From positions 1 through 64,000 of the forward strand of contig QBLS01000014.1 in NCBI GenBank assembly GCA_003249015.1: a stretch of 64,000 nt of DNA. The letters run 5' to 3'. Shown piece by piece: positions 31,891 through 41,099 of the stretch; the first letter of the stretch is position 1, and each line of letters opens with the position of its first letter. This DNA is from Pseudanabaena sp. (lineage in GTDB: Bacteria; Cyanobacteriota; Cyanobacteriia; Pseudanabaenales; Pseudanabaenaceae). The position numbers and the translations under genes were made by a program. The notes under the pieces were generated by a model that was given only the letters and a program-made list of their open reading frames with translations, did not search any database and was not told where the DNA came from.

Positions 31891-32883
31891 TTAGATAAAT
31901 ACTGTTTGATTGCTGGCGGCTGACTTTTCCGCCGCATTGGCAACTGTGAGCGAATGCAACACATTTTCATTATTGTTATACAGTGGTGTTCCTTCAAATA
32001 AATGGGACATCACATTCTCAGTATCTTTTTTGAATAGTCCTCTGGTCGAACCCGCATCTAACTCTAGTTCAACATTTTCAGAGATTAATTTTCCTTTGTC
32101 TCCATTAAATACGATTCCGCCTAGACTACCCTGCACTTCCATGACCCGTTCGGGAATCCAAAAGTTCTCACCCTTGCTGTAACTTACATCCGCAAGGACT
32201 CCATTTTCAAACTGCAATTGAGCATTGCAAACACAGGACGTAAAGTGATGCGGTAAGCGATCGCCTCCATAACTTAACTGACAGGACACAGCCTTAACCT
32301 TACCAAAGAGAACAATGATCCGATTGAGGCGGGATACGGCGGCGGTGAGAGGAAATCCAAATAAATCAGGCTTATACGTCCACTTGTCAGGAACTGGACG
32401 CTGAGGACTTTTGGTGGAATACCTCGCATAGAAAGGCACACCAACCTTGGCTATATTCTCTTTTACCAATTGATGCACTCCACCCAACAGCTCGATATGC
32501 TCCACATGGAGCATCAGTTTTTGCTTGTTAGCGAGTTCGATGAGTTGTTGTGCTTCAGCCAAGCTAAAGGACAATGGATATTCGACAATTACGTGCTTTC
32601 CCGATCGCAGTGCTTGCCCAACTACGGCGGCGTGATCGCGATTGACATTGCAAATTACCACCAAGTCGATGTCGTCACGCACGACTAGTTCTGACCAATA
32701 TTGATGCACATTGGCGATATTAAATTCTTGAGCGATCGCCTGTACTTTTTCGAGCGTGCCAGCGATCGCTTTAACCTCAAGTCTTGCGTCTTGGCTAAAG
32801 ATCTCGGCGCGTAGCCTAGCCACAAAGCCAGAACCAACAATTCCCACTCGTAAAGATTGCCCAATGGTTGCGTAACTGCTCAT
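31891..32883 (-). CDS. bvdR: Biliverdin reductase
   Basis: A 330-residue Gfo/Idh/MocA-fold oxidoreductase. The Rossmann motif is VGIVGSGFVARLRAE. The stretches KHVIVEYPLSFSLAEAQQLI and LMLHVEHIELLGGVHQLV, together with FYARYSTKSP and GSTRGLFKKDTENV, agree with cyanobacterial biliverdin reductase as I remember it. The enzyme reduces biliverdin to bilirubin with NADPH and affects phycobiliprotein metabolism. Its stop codon lies within the target duplication of the adjacent MITE-like element. Generic Gfo/Idh activity is the alternative. Confidence 0.8.
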   Translation of the reverse strand: MSSYATIGQSLRVGIVGSGFVARLRAEIFSQDARLEVKAIAGTLEKVQAIAQEFNIANVHQYWSELVVRDDIDLVVICNVNRDHAAVVGQALRSGKHVIVEYPLSFSLAEAQQLIELANKQKLMLHVEHIELLGGVHQLVKENIAKVGVPFYARYSTKSPQRPVPDKWTYKPDLFGFPLTAAVSRLNRIIVLFGKVKAVSCQLSYGGDRLPHHFTSCVCNAQLQFENGVLADVSYSKGENFWIPERVMEVQGSLGGIVFNGDKGKLISENVELELDAGSTRGLFKKDTENVMSHLFEGTPLYNNNENVLHSLTVANAAEKSAASNQTVFI

Positions 32884-32919
32884 AATTTGGAAGCTTTCTC
32901 AAGTAATTAATAAAATTTT

Positions 32920-32954
32920 AAAATTAGGTCGGTGCTTCGCACCGACCTAATTTT
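32920..32954. terminator. Perfect 16-bp hairpin between bvdR and thrB
   Basis: AAAATTAGGTCGGTGC, loop TTC and the reverse complement, ending in a T-run on both strands. It stands just beyond the thrB stop codon (32962, minus strand) and before the bvdR start. Confidence 0.78.
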
Positions 32955-32961
32955 GTGGAAT

Positions 32962-33870
32962 TTAGCGAGTTGTAAAAGTTGTGCCATCCTTGGCGATCGC
33001 TAAGCATTTAGTTATGGATTTAATTCCTATCGATTGCCATGCTTGCTGCATCGCCATCGCCACATCATCAATCTTATCGGTAGGCGCTAAAGATAGCAGA
33101 GTTGGTCCCGCGCCGCTGATCACCATGCCATAGGCTCCCGCCGCGATCGCCCCAGCTTGGACATTTTCCATTCCTGCGATCAAGCTCTGGCGATAGGGTT
33201 GGTGCAGTCGGTCTTGCAACCCTGCCCTGAGCCAGCTAGCTTTGCCAGATTGAATACCATGACTCAACAAAGCTAAGTGGGAAGCATTAAAAATGGCATC
33301 TCCCATCGATACTTGCTTAGGTAAAACTTGCCGCGCCTTTGCCGTTGACAGCTCAAATTCAGGGATAGCCACTGCGATCGCAATGCCATCATGCCACTGC
33401 AAATCACAAAACTCCCAACCACCATCTTGATTGGAAGCCATCAGTTGACAACCGCCCAACATCGCAGGAGCCACATTGTCAGGATGCCCTTCCATGGCGA
33501 TCGCCAAGTCTAATAACTCCATCCGATCCAATGGCGAGCCTGCTATTAAATTTGCACCAAAGATACCGCCCACAATGGCTGTCGCCGAACTGCCCAATCC
33601 CCGTGACAACGGAATAGCCGTATCTGTATGTAAAGCGATCGGTGGAATTGGTCGGTCAATATGCTGGTAAAGCTTAACTATTCCTTGATAGACCAGATTT
33701 GTTTCATCGCGCTCTACTTGCCCTGCTCCCTCCCCTGTTGCCGTAATTGTCAAACTCTCAGCGATCGCAAACTCAAAGCGGTTGTATAAAGATAGTGCCG
33801 CACCAAGGCAGTCAAATCCAGGGCCTAAATTTCCTGTAGTAGCGGGAACAGAGACTTCAAAAGTGGTCAT
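32962..33870 (-). CDS. thrB: Homoserine kinase
   Basis: A 302-residue GHMP kinase that phosphorylates homoserine on the way to threonine. It has the N-terminal VPATTGNLGPGFDCLGAAL, the ATP-binding PLSRGLGSSATAIVGG and the C-terminal GMVISGAGPTLLSLAP. Full length for the family. It is on the same strand as bvdR but separated by a hairpin, so probably transcribed alone. The start is ATG at 33870. Confidence 0.95.
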   Translation of the reverse strand: MTTFEVSVPATTGNLGPGFDCLGAALSLYNRFEFAIAESLTITATGEGAGQVERDETNLVYQGIVKLYQHIDRPIPPIALHTDTAIPLSRGLGSSATAIVGGIFGANLIAGSPLDRMELLDLAIAMEGHPDNVAPAMLGGCQLMASNQDGGWEFCDLQWHDGIAIAVAIPEFELSTAKARQVLPKQVSMGDAIFNASHLALLSHGIQSGKASWLRAGLQDRLHQPYRQSLIAGMENVQAGAIAAGAYGMVISGAGPTLLSLAPTDKIDDVAMAMQQAWQSIGIKSITKCLAIAKDGTTFTTR

Positions 33871-34620
33871 AGGTAAGCAGTCTTAATTATTTAGGTTTGT
33901 TTTTCAAGTCAAGAAATTATTGGCTTCAAAGCATCAAAAAGTCACTGATGGCGCTTTGTAATTAGTGATCCATCCTACATTTAATTTCACCAACCTTAAT
34001 ATAAGGAACTGATTTTTGCTAAGTAACTCGGCACAATTAAAGCCCAGAGCCAAAAACTGTGGCGCACGTATAGCGTGCGCCACAGTTTTTAGAGTTTTAT
34101 ATTTAGCTGCGCCGAGTTACTTAGCGCAGCCTAGTCGTGCCATTAAGAATTTATAACGATACTTCAAATCCAGAGCGAAGGTTTAAAGCGTTGCTTTACA
34201 AAGCTCTAAACTTTGGCGGCGATTTCAGGATATTGCGGTATTCAAGGCGATCGCCACTCGTTTTTTGTGGCTTAACAAGTTTAGCGATCGCTATAAAAAC
34301 TGAACTTTAGCTGTTTTATCCCTGCAAAACATATAATCTTTATGTCTATACTCGCTTGAATAGCGGGTAAGATTGTAATAGAAGACAATCATTAAACTAA
34401 AAGGTTCTATAAGAATTTTTTCCAATAGGTACTTTAGTCTTTTGGTAGAGTTAAATATAAGTTAAGTTTGCATTTAACAAACATGAGCAAATCAGTTTGA
34501 TTAAACCCTGAAATCAGAGAAGATTTCGCCTACTAAATGGATGAAATGATCTTTTAAATTTTTGGTTTGCATCTGTCTAGTGTTTAATTGTGTCGGGATC
34601 AGCAGCATAGAGGATAGATA
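33871..34620. other. 750-base intergenic region
   Basis: Divergent promoters of thrB and the J-domain gene. It contains a framed palindrome (34018-34125), HIP1 sites around 34246-34292, and otherwise AT-rich DNA. No gene or recognised RNA was found. A small RNA is possible but nothing in the sequence supports one specifically. Confidence 0.6.
34018..34125. repeat. Framed palindrome with 15-bp terminal repeats
   Basis: GCTAAGTAACTCGGC (34018-34032) and its exact inverse GCCGAGTTACTTAGC (34111-34125) frame the perfect 17-bp arms 34052-34068/34074-34090 (AAAAACTGTGGCGCACG, loop TATAG). The frame resembles family 1 (GCTAAGTA) but is distinct. Confidence 0.85.
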
Positions 34621-35688
34621 GTGGCATATCCAAGGACTTTTCGTATAGATCGTGGTATTGGTCAGTACGATTTTAATGACTATTACGCTGTGCTGGGCTT
34701 ACCGCTTACAGCTGAGACTTCGATTGTAAGAAAACGATATCTCATGATCGCTAAATGCTTGCATCCTGATGTACATGGCAGATCTTCAGAAGAAAAACAG
34801 GTTGCTACCCTATATCTATCCAAGTTAGTTAACCCTGCCTATGACGTACTGTCTCAAGAAAGAGAGCGTACTGAATACTCAGCAATTTTAAAACTGCTAG
34901 GTAAGCGTCTCATGAAGCGCAATCAAAAATTTTCCCCACATTCGGAATTGGCGAAGCAGTACCTCATGACTCAGGCGATAGATTATGAGCAAACTATCAA
35001 GGAGGTCGCTAAGGTTCAATACCAAGATCTAGATCAAGCTCTGGAAAATATCTGCCTATTAAGCGAACTTAACTTAGTTCACATACTGTTACAAGAGGGC
35101 TATCGTCCTCCTGCGAGTGAAATATCAAAAAAATCAGACGATACCCTAATTAGAGTAAACACAGCTCCGACTCCGCCTCTCGCAAATTCGCCACAGGCTC
35201 CAACGGATAATGGCGCTACTGCTAACAGAAAAACTGACAATCTCAATACAGCCGCTAGAGGCAGTTATCAGATGCGAAGTGAATCGCAAGTCCCTTTGCG
35301 CGATACCAATGGTGCTAGCAAAAAAAGCCAAGGCGCAGGTAGTAGCTCAACTAGTGGCTCAGTAGATAAGTATATCTCACAGGCAGAGAGCTACATCAGC
35401 CAACAGCTATGGGCTTCAGCGCTAAAAGAATTACGAGCCGCCATCCAGATTGATTGTAACCACAGCAAATGTCACGCTTTACTCGGTTATGTGTACCTAA
35501 ATCAAAAGTTAGCGGGTATGGCAAAGATTAGTTTTCAGCAAGCCCTGAAACTTAATCCTGAAGAACCCCTAGCATTAAAGTACTTTTCCCAAGTTAGTGG
35601 CACTTCACCGATTAAGGATGAACAAAACAAATCCAAAAACGATAAGGATAAAAAAGGCGGCTTTTTTGGTTGGCTCGGTGGCGGCTAA
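34621..35688 (+). CDS. J-domain protein with C-terminal TPR repeats
   Basis: A 355-residue co-chaperone-type protein starting at GTG. Residues 18-80 are a J-domain (DYYAVLGLPLTAETSIVRKR, HPD motif at 48-50), which stimulates DnaK-type Hsp70. A disordered serine/threonine/asparagine linker spans about 175-245. Residues 248-320 hold two TPR units (AESYISQQLWASALKELRAA; HALLGYVYLNQKLAGMAKIS). The tail is lysine-rich and ends GGFFGWLGGG. No zinc domain, so it is not classical DnaJ. Client unknown. Confidence 0.87.
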   Translation: MAYPRTFRIDRGIGQYDFNDYYAVLGLPLTAETSIVRKRYLMIAKCLHPDVHGRSSEEKQVATLYLSKLVNPAYDVLSQERERTEYSAILKLLGKRLMKRNQKFSPHSELAKQYLMTQAIDYEQTIKEVAKVQYQDLDQALENICLLSELNLVHILLQEGYRPPASEISKKSDDTLIRVNTAPTPPLANSPQAPTDNGATANRKTDNLNTAARGSYQMRSESQVPLRDTNGASKKSQGAGSSSTSGSVDKYISQAESYISQQLWASALKELRAAIQIDCNHSKCHALLGYVYLNQKLAGMAKISFQQALKLNPEEPLALKYFSQVSGTSPIKDEQNKSKNDKDKKGGFFGWLGGG

Positions 35689-35696
35689 TTGTGGTC

Positions 35697-36674
35697 ATGA
35701 CTATATCTAAGCAAGCTCTGAAACAGGCGATCGCCGAAAAGGCGACAGAATTAGGTTTCAGTAAAATTGGGATTGCTAAAGCCGAATCTGGCATAGAAGT
35801 GGCACGTCTGCAATCTTGGCTAGACTTGGGATATCAAGCTGACATGGACTGGATGACTAACCCGAAACGACAGGACATTACTCAAGTTATGGCTGGGGTC
35901 AAGTCCCTAATTTGTGTAGCGTTAAACTACTACACGCCGCACCAACATTCCAGTGACCCTCAAATTGGTAAAATCTCTCGCTACGGCTGGGGTCGTGACT
36001 ATCACAAGGTTTTGAGCAAAAAACTGAAAGCTCTCTCCAATTGGCTAATTGAACTTGGCAAGCAAAATGGCATAGAGATTCAAGCTCGATACTATGTTGA
36101 TACAGGGCCGATCGCTGAAAAAGCCTTTGCCCAAAGAGCAGGAATTGGCTGGATCGGTAAACACAGTAACGTAATTAGCCGTGAATATGGATCTTGGCTA
36201 TTTTTAGGCGAAATTTTGACCAATCTCGATCTGGAACCTGACCAACCCCATACCGATCATTGTGGAACCTGTACCCGTTGTCTGGAAGCCTGTCCCACTG
36301 GCGCGATCGCTAGTCCCTATGTGGTTGATGCCAATCGCTGTATTGCTTTTCATACGATCGAAAATAAAGCTGAACAGATTCCTGACGCGATCGCTACCAA
36401 TCTCCAAAACTGGGTTGCGGGTTGCGATATCTGCCAAGATGTTTGTCCTTGGAATCAAAGATTCGCCCATGAAACCACAGAGTCAGATTTTCAACCCTTT
36501 GATCAAAATATTGATCCAAAATTGAGTGACCTTGAAAATATGTCAGACACAGAATGGGATCGCAGATTTATTGGTTCGGCACTAAGAAGAATCAAACGCG
36601 ATCGCTGGCAACGAAACGCTCGCACCATAACTCTAACTAGGTCAAAAAAGAACACGCCTCCTCTGGTAACTTGA
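35697..36674 (+). CDS. queG: Epoxyqueuosine reductase
   Basis: A 325-residue cobalamin-dependent iron-sulfur enzyme for the last step of queuosine synthesis in tRNA. Two 4Fe-4S cluster sites are visible (CGTCTRCLEACPTGA; GCDICQDVCPWNQ). The N-terminal part (KIGIAKAESG, ISRYGWGRDYHKVLSKKLKA, RYYVDTGPIAEKAFAQRAGI) is typical. The ATG at 35697 begins eight bases after the TAA of the J-domain gene, so the two may be co-transcribed; longer in-frame starts overlap that gene. Confidence 0.95.
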   Translation: MTISKQALKQAIAEKATELGFSKIGIAKAESGIEVARLQSWLDLGYQADMDWMTNPKRQDITQVMAGVKSLICVALNYYTPHQHSSDPQIGKISRYGWGRDYHKVLSKKLKALSNWLIELGKQNGIEIQARYYVDTGPIAEKAFAQRAGIGWIGKHSNVISREYGSWLFLGEILTNLDLEPDQPHTDHCGTCTRCLEACPTGAIASPYVVDANRCIAFHTIENKAEQIPDAIATNLQNWVAGCDICQDVCPWNQRFAHETTESDFQPFDQNIDPKLSDLENMSDTEWDRRFIGSALRRIKRDRWQRNARTITLTRSKKNTPPLVT

Positions 36675-36675
36675 C

Positions 36676-36719
36676 GCTAAAACCAGAAAAGCGAGTGGCG
36701 GCGCTTTTCTGGTTTTAGC
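36676..36719. terminator. 18-bp hairpin after queG
   Basis: GCTAAAACCAGAAAAGCG pairs perfectly with 36702-36719 around an 8-base loop AGTGGCGG. It looks like a shortened member of the AAAACC-type palindrome family and sits directly after the queG stop. Confidence 0.75.
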
Positions 36720-36804
36720 TTTATAGATGTTAGGATTCACAAATAGTTTGGTGCGCCGTGCCAAATTCTTTCAAATCGCAAAAAGCTTTATCGACAAATC
36801 AACT

Positions 36805-38126
36805 ATGGGAAACATTGCATATTTAGACTGCCCCACAGGAATCGCTGGTGATATGTGTTTGGGAGCCTTAGTAAGCGCTGGTGTACCCTTATCATATTTG
36901 CAAGGTATCGTGCATCAATTAGGGCTAGATCATGAAGTAAAGCTATGGACAGAGCTTGTCCATCGGGGCGGCATCGAAGCAATTAAATTACACGTCGAGT
37001 TGTTAAACCACATTGGTGGAGAAGCGTCTCCGCCAAAACATGATCATTCCCACTCGCATCATGATCATTCCCATGGATCTAACGTCACCAAACATCGCCA
37101 CTTGCCTGACATCGAAAAGCTAATTAGTAACGCAAAATTACCAAAACAGATTGAGTCTTGGAGCTTAGCAATATTTAAAGAACTAGCGATCGCTGAGGGA
37201 TCTGTGCATGGGATCGCGCCCGAAGCCGTACATTTTCATGAAGTGGGAGCTATTGATGCGATCGTGGATATTGTCTGTACTTGTGCTGGTTTAACTTGGT
37301 TAGAGATAGATAAAATTTACTGCTCAGCGCTACCCATGGGTGGCGGCTATGTGAATTGCGATCACGGCAAAATGCCAGTGCCAGCCCCTGCCACTCTCAA
37401 GTTATGGGAAACGCATGAAGTGACCACCTTTGATAATGGGATTCGCAAGGAACTAGTTACCCCCACAGGCGCAGCGATCGCCGTTACCCTCAGTGAAAAG
37501 TTTGGCGAAGCTCCATTGCTGAAAATCAAAAAGGTGGGACTTGGAGCGGGGACACAGGAGCTAGAAATCCCGAATATTCTGCGCCTCTGGCTTGGTAAAA
37601 GCAAAAAAAAAAGCTAGATCCAAGAATGGGCGGCGCAAAGCGCCGCCCATTCTTGGATTTGGAAGATAATCCTATTTATGAGATAGAAACAGTCATCATC
37701 TTGGAAACCCAAGTTGATGACATGACCTCTCAAGCGATCGCCTACACCACAGAAAAACTATTGCAAAGTGGCGCTCTCGATGTCTATACACAAGCGATCG
37801 CTATGAAAAAATCCCGTTCGGGAACCCTAATTACAGTCATTTGCGATCGCGATCGTCAATCCATTTGCGAACAAATTCTTTTTCTAGAAACTACTACCAT
37901 AGGAATCAGGTTCCGTTCCCAAGAACGTAAAATCCTTGATCGCAAAATATATGAAGTTATAACTGAGTATGGTTCCGCAAGGGTCAAAATTGCCAGACGA
38001 CAGGGATTTGAGACAGTACAGCCCGAATATGAAGACTGCGCCAAACTAGCGCGATCGCACAATATTCCTTTAACTCAAGTTCAGCAAGCTGTGTTGCAGG
38101 CTGGTTTAGCCTTACTCAAATCTTAA
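36805..38126 (+). CDS. larC: LarC nickel-pincer cofactor protein, in two frames
   Basis: LarC inserts nickel into the pyridinium dithiodicarboxylate cofactor of lactate racemase-type enzymes. The N-terminal part (36805-37617, 270 residues) has MGNIAYLDCPTGIAGDMCLG, a histidine-rich run at about 75-95, and FHEVGAIDAIVDIVCTCAG. The C-terminal part (to 38126) starts ETVIILETQVDDMTSQAIAY. The frames meet at a run of ten A (37603-37612), so a -1 shift gives one product of about 440 residues. A 19-bp hairpin (37618-37658) begins five bases after the run. In Lactobacillus plantarum LarC is known to be made by frameshifting. No larA, larB or larE is in the window. Simple inactivation is the alternative. 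Confidence 0.85.
37603..37658 (+). promoter_or_regulatory. Candidate -1 frameshift signal in larC
   Basis: A10 slippery run (37603-37612; zero-frame AAA AAA AAA AGC TAG), a 5-base spacer, then a perfect 19-bp hairpin (37618-37636/37640-37658, loop AAA, GGCGGCGC tip). The -1 frame is open through the hairpin (AAG CTA GAT CCA AGA ATG). RNA polymerase slippage on the A-run would have the same outcome. Confidence 0.72.
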
Positions 38127-39325
38127 AGTTCACTCTTGGATTTTGCTTTGATCTTTTTGCGAATATGCCTTGCCCCAGCGATCACACCCAACGTCAGCAA
38201 GCCACCAGTCGGCGAAAAATCGAAAGGAACGGGAGTTACCGCATAGCCAGTAAAAATTGTAGTTGCTGCTTCATCCATGTTGTTATCGCTAGTAAAGAAT
38301 ATAGTTGTTCGTCCGTCAGCCAGTATTTCACCAAAAGTCAACCCTTCAAAATTAGTAGTTTGTGATAAAGGAATATCAAAGGTGATTGCAGTTTTTTGAA
38401 CTTTAGTTATACCTGAAGTCCCAGAAGCAGTTAAGCCTGTATTTGAGCTAATATCTGTTGCTCCCATGAGAGATATTTCAAATACTCCTATGCCAGTGAC
38501 CGCTCCATTAATAGGATTAGCTCTGCGCTCTAAGGCAATTAGTTTATTGTTGTCAACAGCTAATAGATCCGCTAGACCAAATCCGACTTCAGTCTCGTAT
38601 AGATATTCTGCTGAAGCATTACCAGAAGGCAAATCAAACTGCAAAATTCTAAGTAAACTTTTGGCTGTACCACTTAAAAGACTCGCCAAAGTTTGATCTT
38701 CTTTCAGAGGCGCTTCTACTGCCGAAAACAAACGATCTTGAGTTGGAGAAATTGTCAGACTTTCAAAAGCCAAGTTATTCCTAAGACCATTTGTGCTTGT
38801 ACTGTTTGTATAGCGATTTACTAGAGCTAGGTCGCTACCAAGATTTGGATCGCCAGTTGCAATTTGAAAACTTCTGATAAAAAGATCACCAGTAAGTGTA
38901 GAGTTATCGAACTGTAGAGGATTTAGAGCCGTGTAACTACCTTCTGTGGAGACGAAAAGATTATTGCCTAATATGGCTATACCTTCAGCATCAGTGTTAG
39001 TTAGAGCATCTCCTACAGAATCTTTTAATGTCGTGGTTGCTGTTTTAGTGACACTGTTAAATGCGTTTCCGCTAACATCAATTGTAATGGTGTAAAACTT
39101 GCCATCAGGATCGTCAGAAATCCCATAATATGTGTTCCCAGAACCAGAATAAGTTATACCTGAAAAGTTTGAAAATCCTGTAGGTGTTTGATCGCCAAGT
39201 TTTTGCAAAGTTAATGAGTACGAAGGCAAGCCGAACAAAGCATTAGTTAACAGACTGCTGAATATTGCAGTGCTGTAGTAAAAGGCTTTTTTGAGTGATC
39301 GCTCTAATTCCTGCCTTTTGATCAT
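38123..39325 (-). CDS. Exported phytase-like/esterase-like protein with PEP-CTERM-type tail
   Basis: A 400-residue protein. The signal segment is near residues 13-35 (YYSTAIFSSLLTNALFGL). The body matches the esterase-like activity of phytase family (EGIAILGNNLFVSTEGSYTA, NLAFESLTISPTQDRLF, LLAVDNNKLIALERRA). The C-terminus VPFDFSPTGGLLTLGVIAGA followed by RHIRKK has the motif, hydrophobic span and basic end of a cyanobacterial PEP-CTERM-like sorting signal. The ATG at 39325 is preferred to one 33 codons upstream. Its stop overlaps the larC stop on the opposite strand. Confidence 0.78.
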   Translation of the reverse strand: MIKRQELERSLKKAFYYSTAIFSSLLTNALFGLPSYSLTLQKLGDQTPTGFSNFSGITYSGSGNTYYGISDDPDGKFYTITIDVSGNAFNSVTKTATTTLKDSVGDALTNTDAEGIAILGNNLFVSTEGSYTALNPLQFDNSTLTGDLFIRSFQIATGDPNLGSDLALVNRYTNSTSTNGLRNNLAFESLTISPTQDRLFSAVEAPLKEDQTLASLLSGTAKSLLRILQFDLPSGNASAEYLYETEVGFGLADLLAVDNNKLIALERRANPINGAVTGIGVFEISLMGATDISSNTGLTASGTSGITKVQKTAITFDIPLSQTTNFEGLTFGEILADGRTTIFFTSDNNMDEAATTIFTGYAVTPVPFDFSPTGGLLTLGVIAGARHIRKKIKAKSKSEL

Positions 39326-39583
39326 CTTTATTAAAATTAAGAATTTAATATTGCTTATTTGTTTGTTTTTACCATGATTATACAATTTACACAAATTTTC
39401 CTTCCTAGTGAAGTAAGTAAACACTGAGGGAACAAAATAGAGTTTTAGTACTCAGGAATATGTTGGGAAAAAATGTACCAGTTTATTATGAGACTGGCTT
39501 CAAATTCGCCCAGCCATCGGTCGCATTGGCTGAGCGAAGTCCATAAGTTAATCAAAGTTTCCAGATTCTATATTTAATTTCAT

Positions 39584-40660
39584 CTATCTACTCACTTTAT
39601 CCGCGATCGCCTTAGCAATCTCTTTCAACGCTTTAGCCGATGCCGAATCAGGATGACCCAGCACAATCGGCACACCGCGATCGCCACCTTCGCGAAGACT
39701 GATTTCTAAAGGTACACAACCGAGCAAATCCACACCTAGCTCCTCGGAGGCTTTTTTGCCACCACCAGATCCAAAAATATCATATTTTTTGTCAGGACTA
39801 TCAGGGGGGATGAAATAGCTCATATTCTCAACAATCCCCAAAACAGGAATACCCATATTTTGGAACATCTTCAAGCCCTTGCGCGAATCTAAGAGCGAAA
39901 CTGTCTGCGGAGTCGTCACAATCACCGCGCCAGCTAACGGCACAGATTGCGTGAGGGTTAACTGTGCATCACCCGTGCCTGGAGGCATATCAACAATTAG
40001 ATAATCCAGCTCGCCCCAATTTGCCTGATATAGAAATTGACGAATCACCCCATTGAGCATCGGGCCGCGCCATACTACAGGCTGATCCTTCGTGATTAAG
40101 AAAGCCATAGAGATCATCTTTACGCCATAGTTAAAGGCTGGCTCAACCACATCAGCGCCACTTTCCGCCTTAACTACTTTTATCTGAGCAGACTCCATTC
40201 CCAACATCACTGGGACATTCGGCCCGTAAATATCCGCATCAAGGATTCCCACCTTTGCCCCCATATCCGCAAGGGCTACCGCTACATTTACGGCTACCGA
40301 AGTTTTGCCTACACCACCCTTACCACTAGAAACTGCGAGGATGTACTTCACTCCAGCAATACCTTTTAATGAACTCGTCGGCGCTTCTGGTGTATTGATC
40401 GCTGGACTATTAGCAACCACCTTGACCCATACATCGGTAACTTCAGCGATCGCCTTGATTACGGTTTTACATTCTTGGATCAATTCGTCACGATAGGTAC
40501 TATTTGGGTTATCCATCAATAACGTGAAGCTAACTACTCCATTAGCCTTGACCGTAATATCGCGCACCATCTCCGCTTCAATAATGCTTATTTGGCGATC
40601 GCGATCAATAATTGGCTTGAGCAAAGATTGGATTGTTTGAACATTAGGTAAATCGGACAT
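39584..40660 (-). CDS. Mrp/ApbC-type iron-sulfur cluster carrier ATPase
   Basis: A 358-residue P-loop protein that carries or delivers Fe-S clusters. The N-terminal MIP18-like domain is at about 1-85. The deviant Walker A is SSGKGGVGKTSVAVNVA, with DADIYGPNVPVMLG, Walker B-like YLIVDMPPGTGDAQLTL, and QTVSLLDSRKGLKMFQNMGI. The tail is IADKVSR. The ATG at 40660 (MSDLPNVQTI) gives the normal family length; the longer frame upstream is not supported. Confidence 0.93.
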   Translation of the reverse strand: MSDLPNVQTIQSLLKPIIDRDRQISIIEAEMVRDITVKANGVVSFTLLMDNPNSTYRDELIQECKTVIKAIAEVTDVWVKVVANSPAINTPEAPTSSLKGIAGVKYILAVSSGKGGVGKTSVAVNVAVALADMGAKVGILDADIYGPNVPVMLGMESAQIKVVKAESGADVVEPAFNYGVKMISMAFLITKDQPVVWRGPMLNGVIRQFLYQANWGELDYLIVDMPPGTGDAQLTLTQSVPLAGAVIVTTPQTVSLLDSRKGLKMFQNMGIPVLGIVENMSYFIPPDSPDKKYDIFGSGGGKKASEELGVDLLGCVPLEISLREGGDRGVPIVLGHPDSASAKALKEIAKAIADKVSR

Positions 40661-41099
40661 AAATTCAGATCTTAAAAAGTGATACAAAACTGCCAAGATT
40701 TTATTAAAGCTTAAATACTCCCTTCCTACCAAAAAAATAGGCGCTATAGAAATGAATAATTGGGCTTGTGCAGTTTCTTGGTACACCACCAACTATCAAC
40801 GCAGAAAAGAGTAAAAGCCAATATTACTAATACCAATTCACAAAAATATGCCATCCCTTTGGTGAATTAAACCAAAACTCAGTACAGCTTACTAATGTTT
40901 TGAACATTACCTAAAAAAATTAAAAGCCTTGCTAAGCAAAGCTTTTAATTTTTTTAGGTTTTAATTAAGTACAAAATGCTGTAAGAATTTTAAAAACATA
41001 ATTACAAGTTGAACACACCATTTTGTGCTTTGGTATAACAAGGCTTTATGCTTATGGATACATAACCTACAATCCAATTCGGATCGTCAAAAAAACTTT
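40661..41099. other. Intergenic region with one strong hairpin
   Basis: 439 bases between divergent genes. A palindrome CCTAAAAAAATTAAAAGC.. pairs with GCTTTTAATTTTTTTAGG (about 40911-40962), followed by TTTTAATTAAGTAC as in the family 1 flanks. Otherwise AT-rich, with no gene seen. Confidence 0.6.

Noticed and set aside
28242-31892. Composite transposon with defined outer duplication
   Set aside because: The two elements have different 5-base duplications (TAAAA and TAATT), so they most likely inserted independently; no transposase is encoded between them.
37626-38126. Separate gene for the larC C-terminal part with its own ATG at 37626
   Set aside because: The ATG lies inside the left arm of a 19-bp hairpin with no ribosome site, and the upstream part of the same frame is open; recoding is a better explanation, though separate initiation is not excluded.
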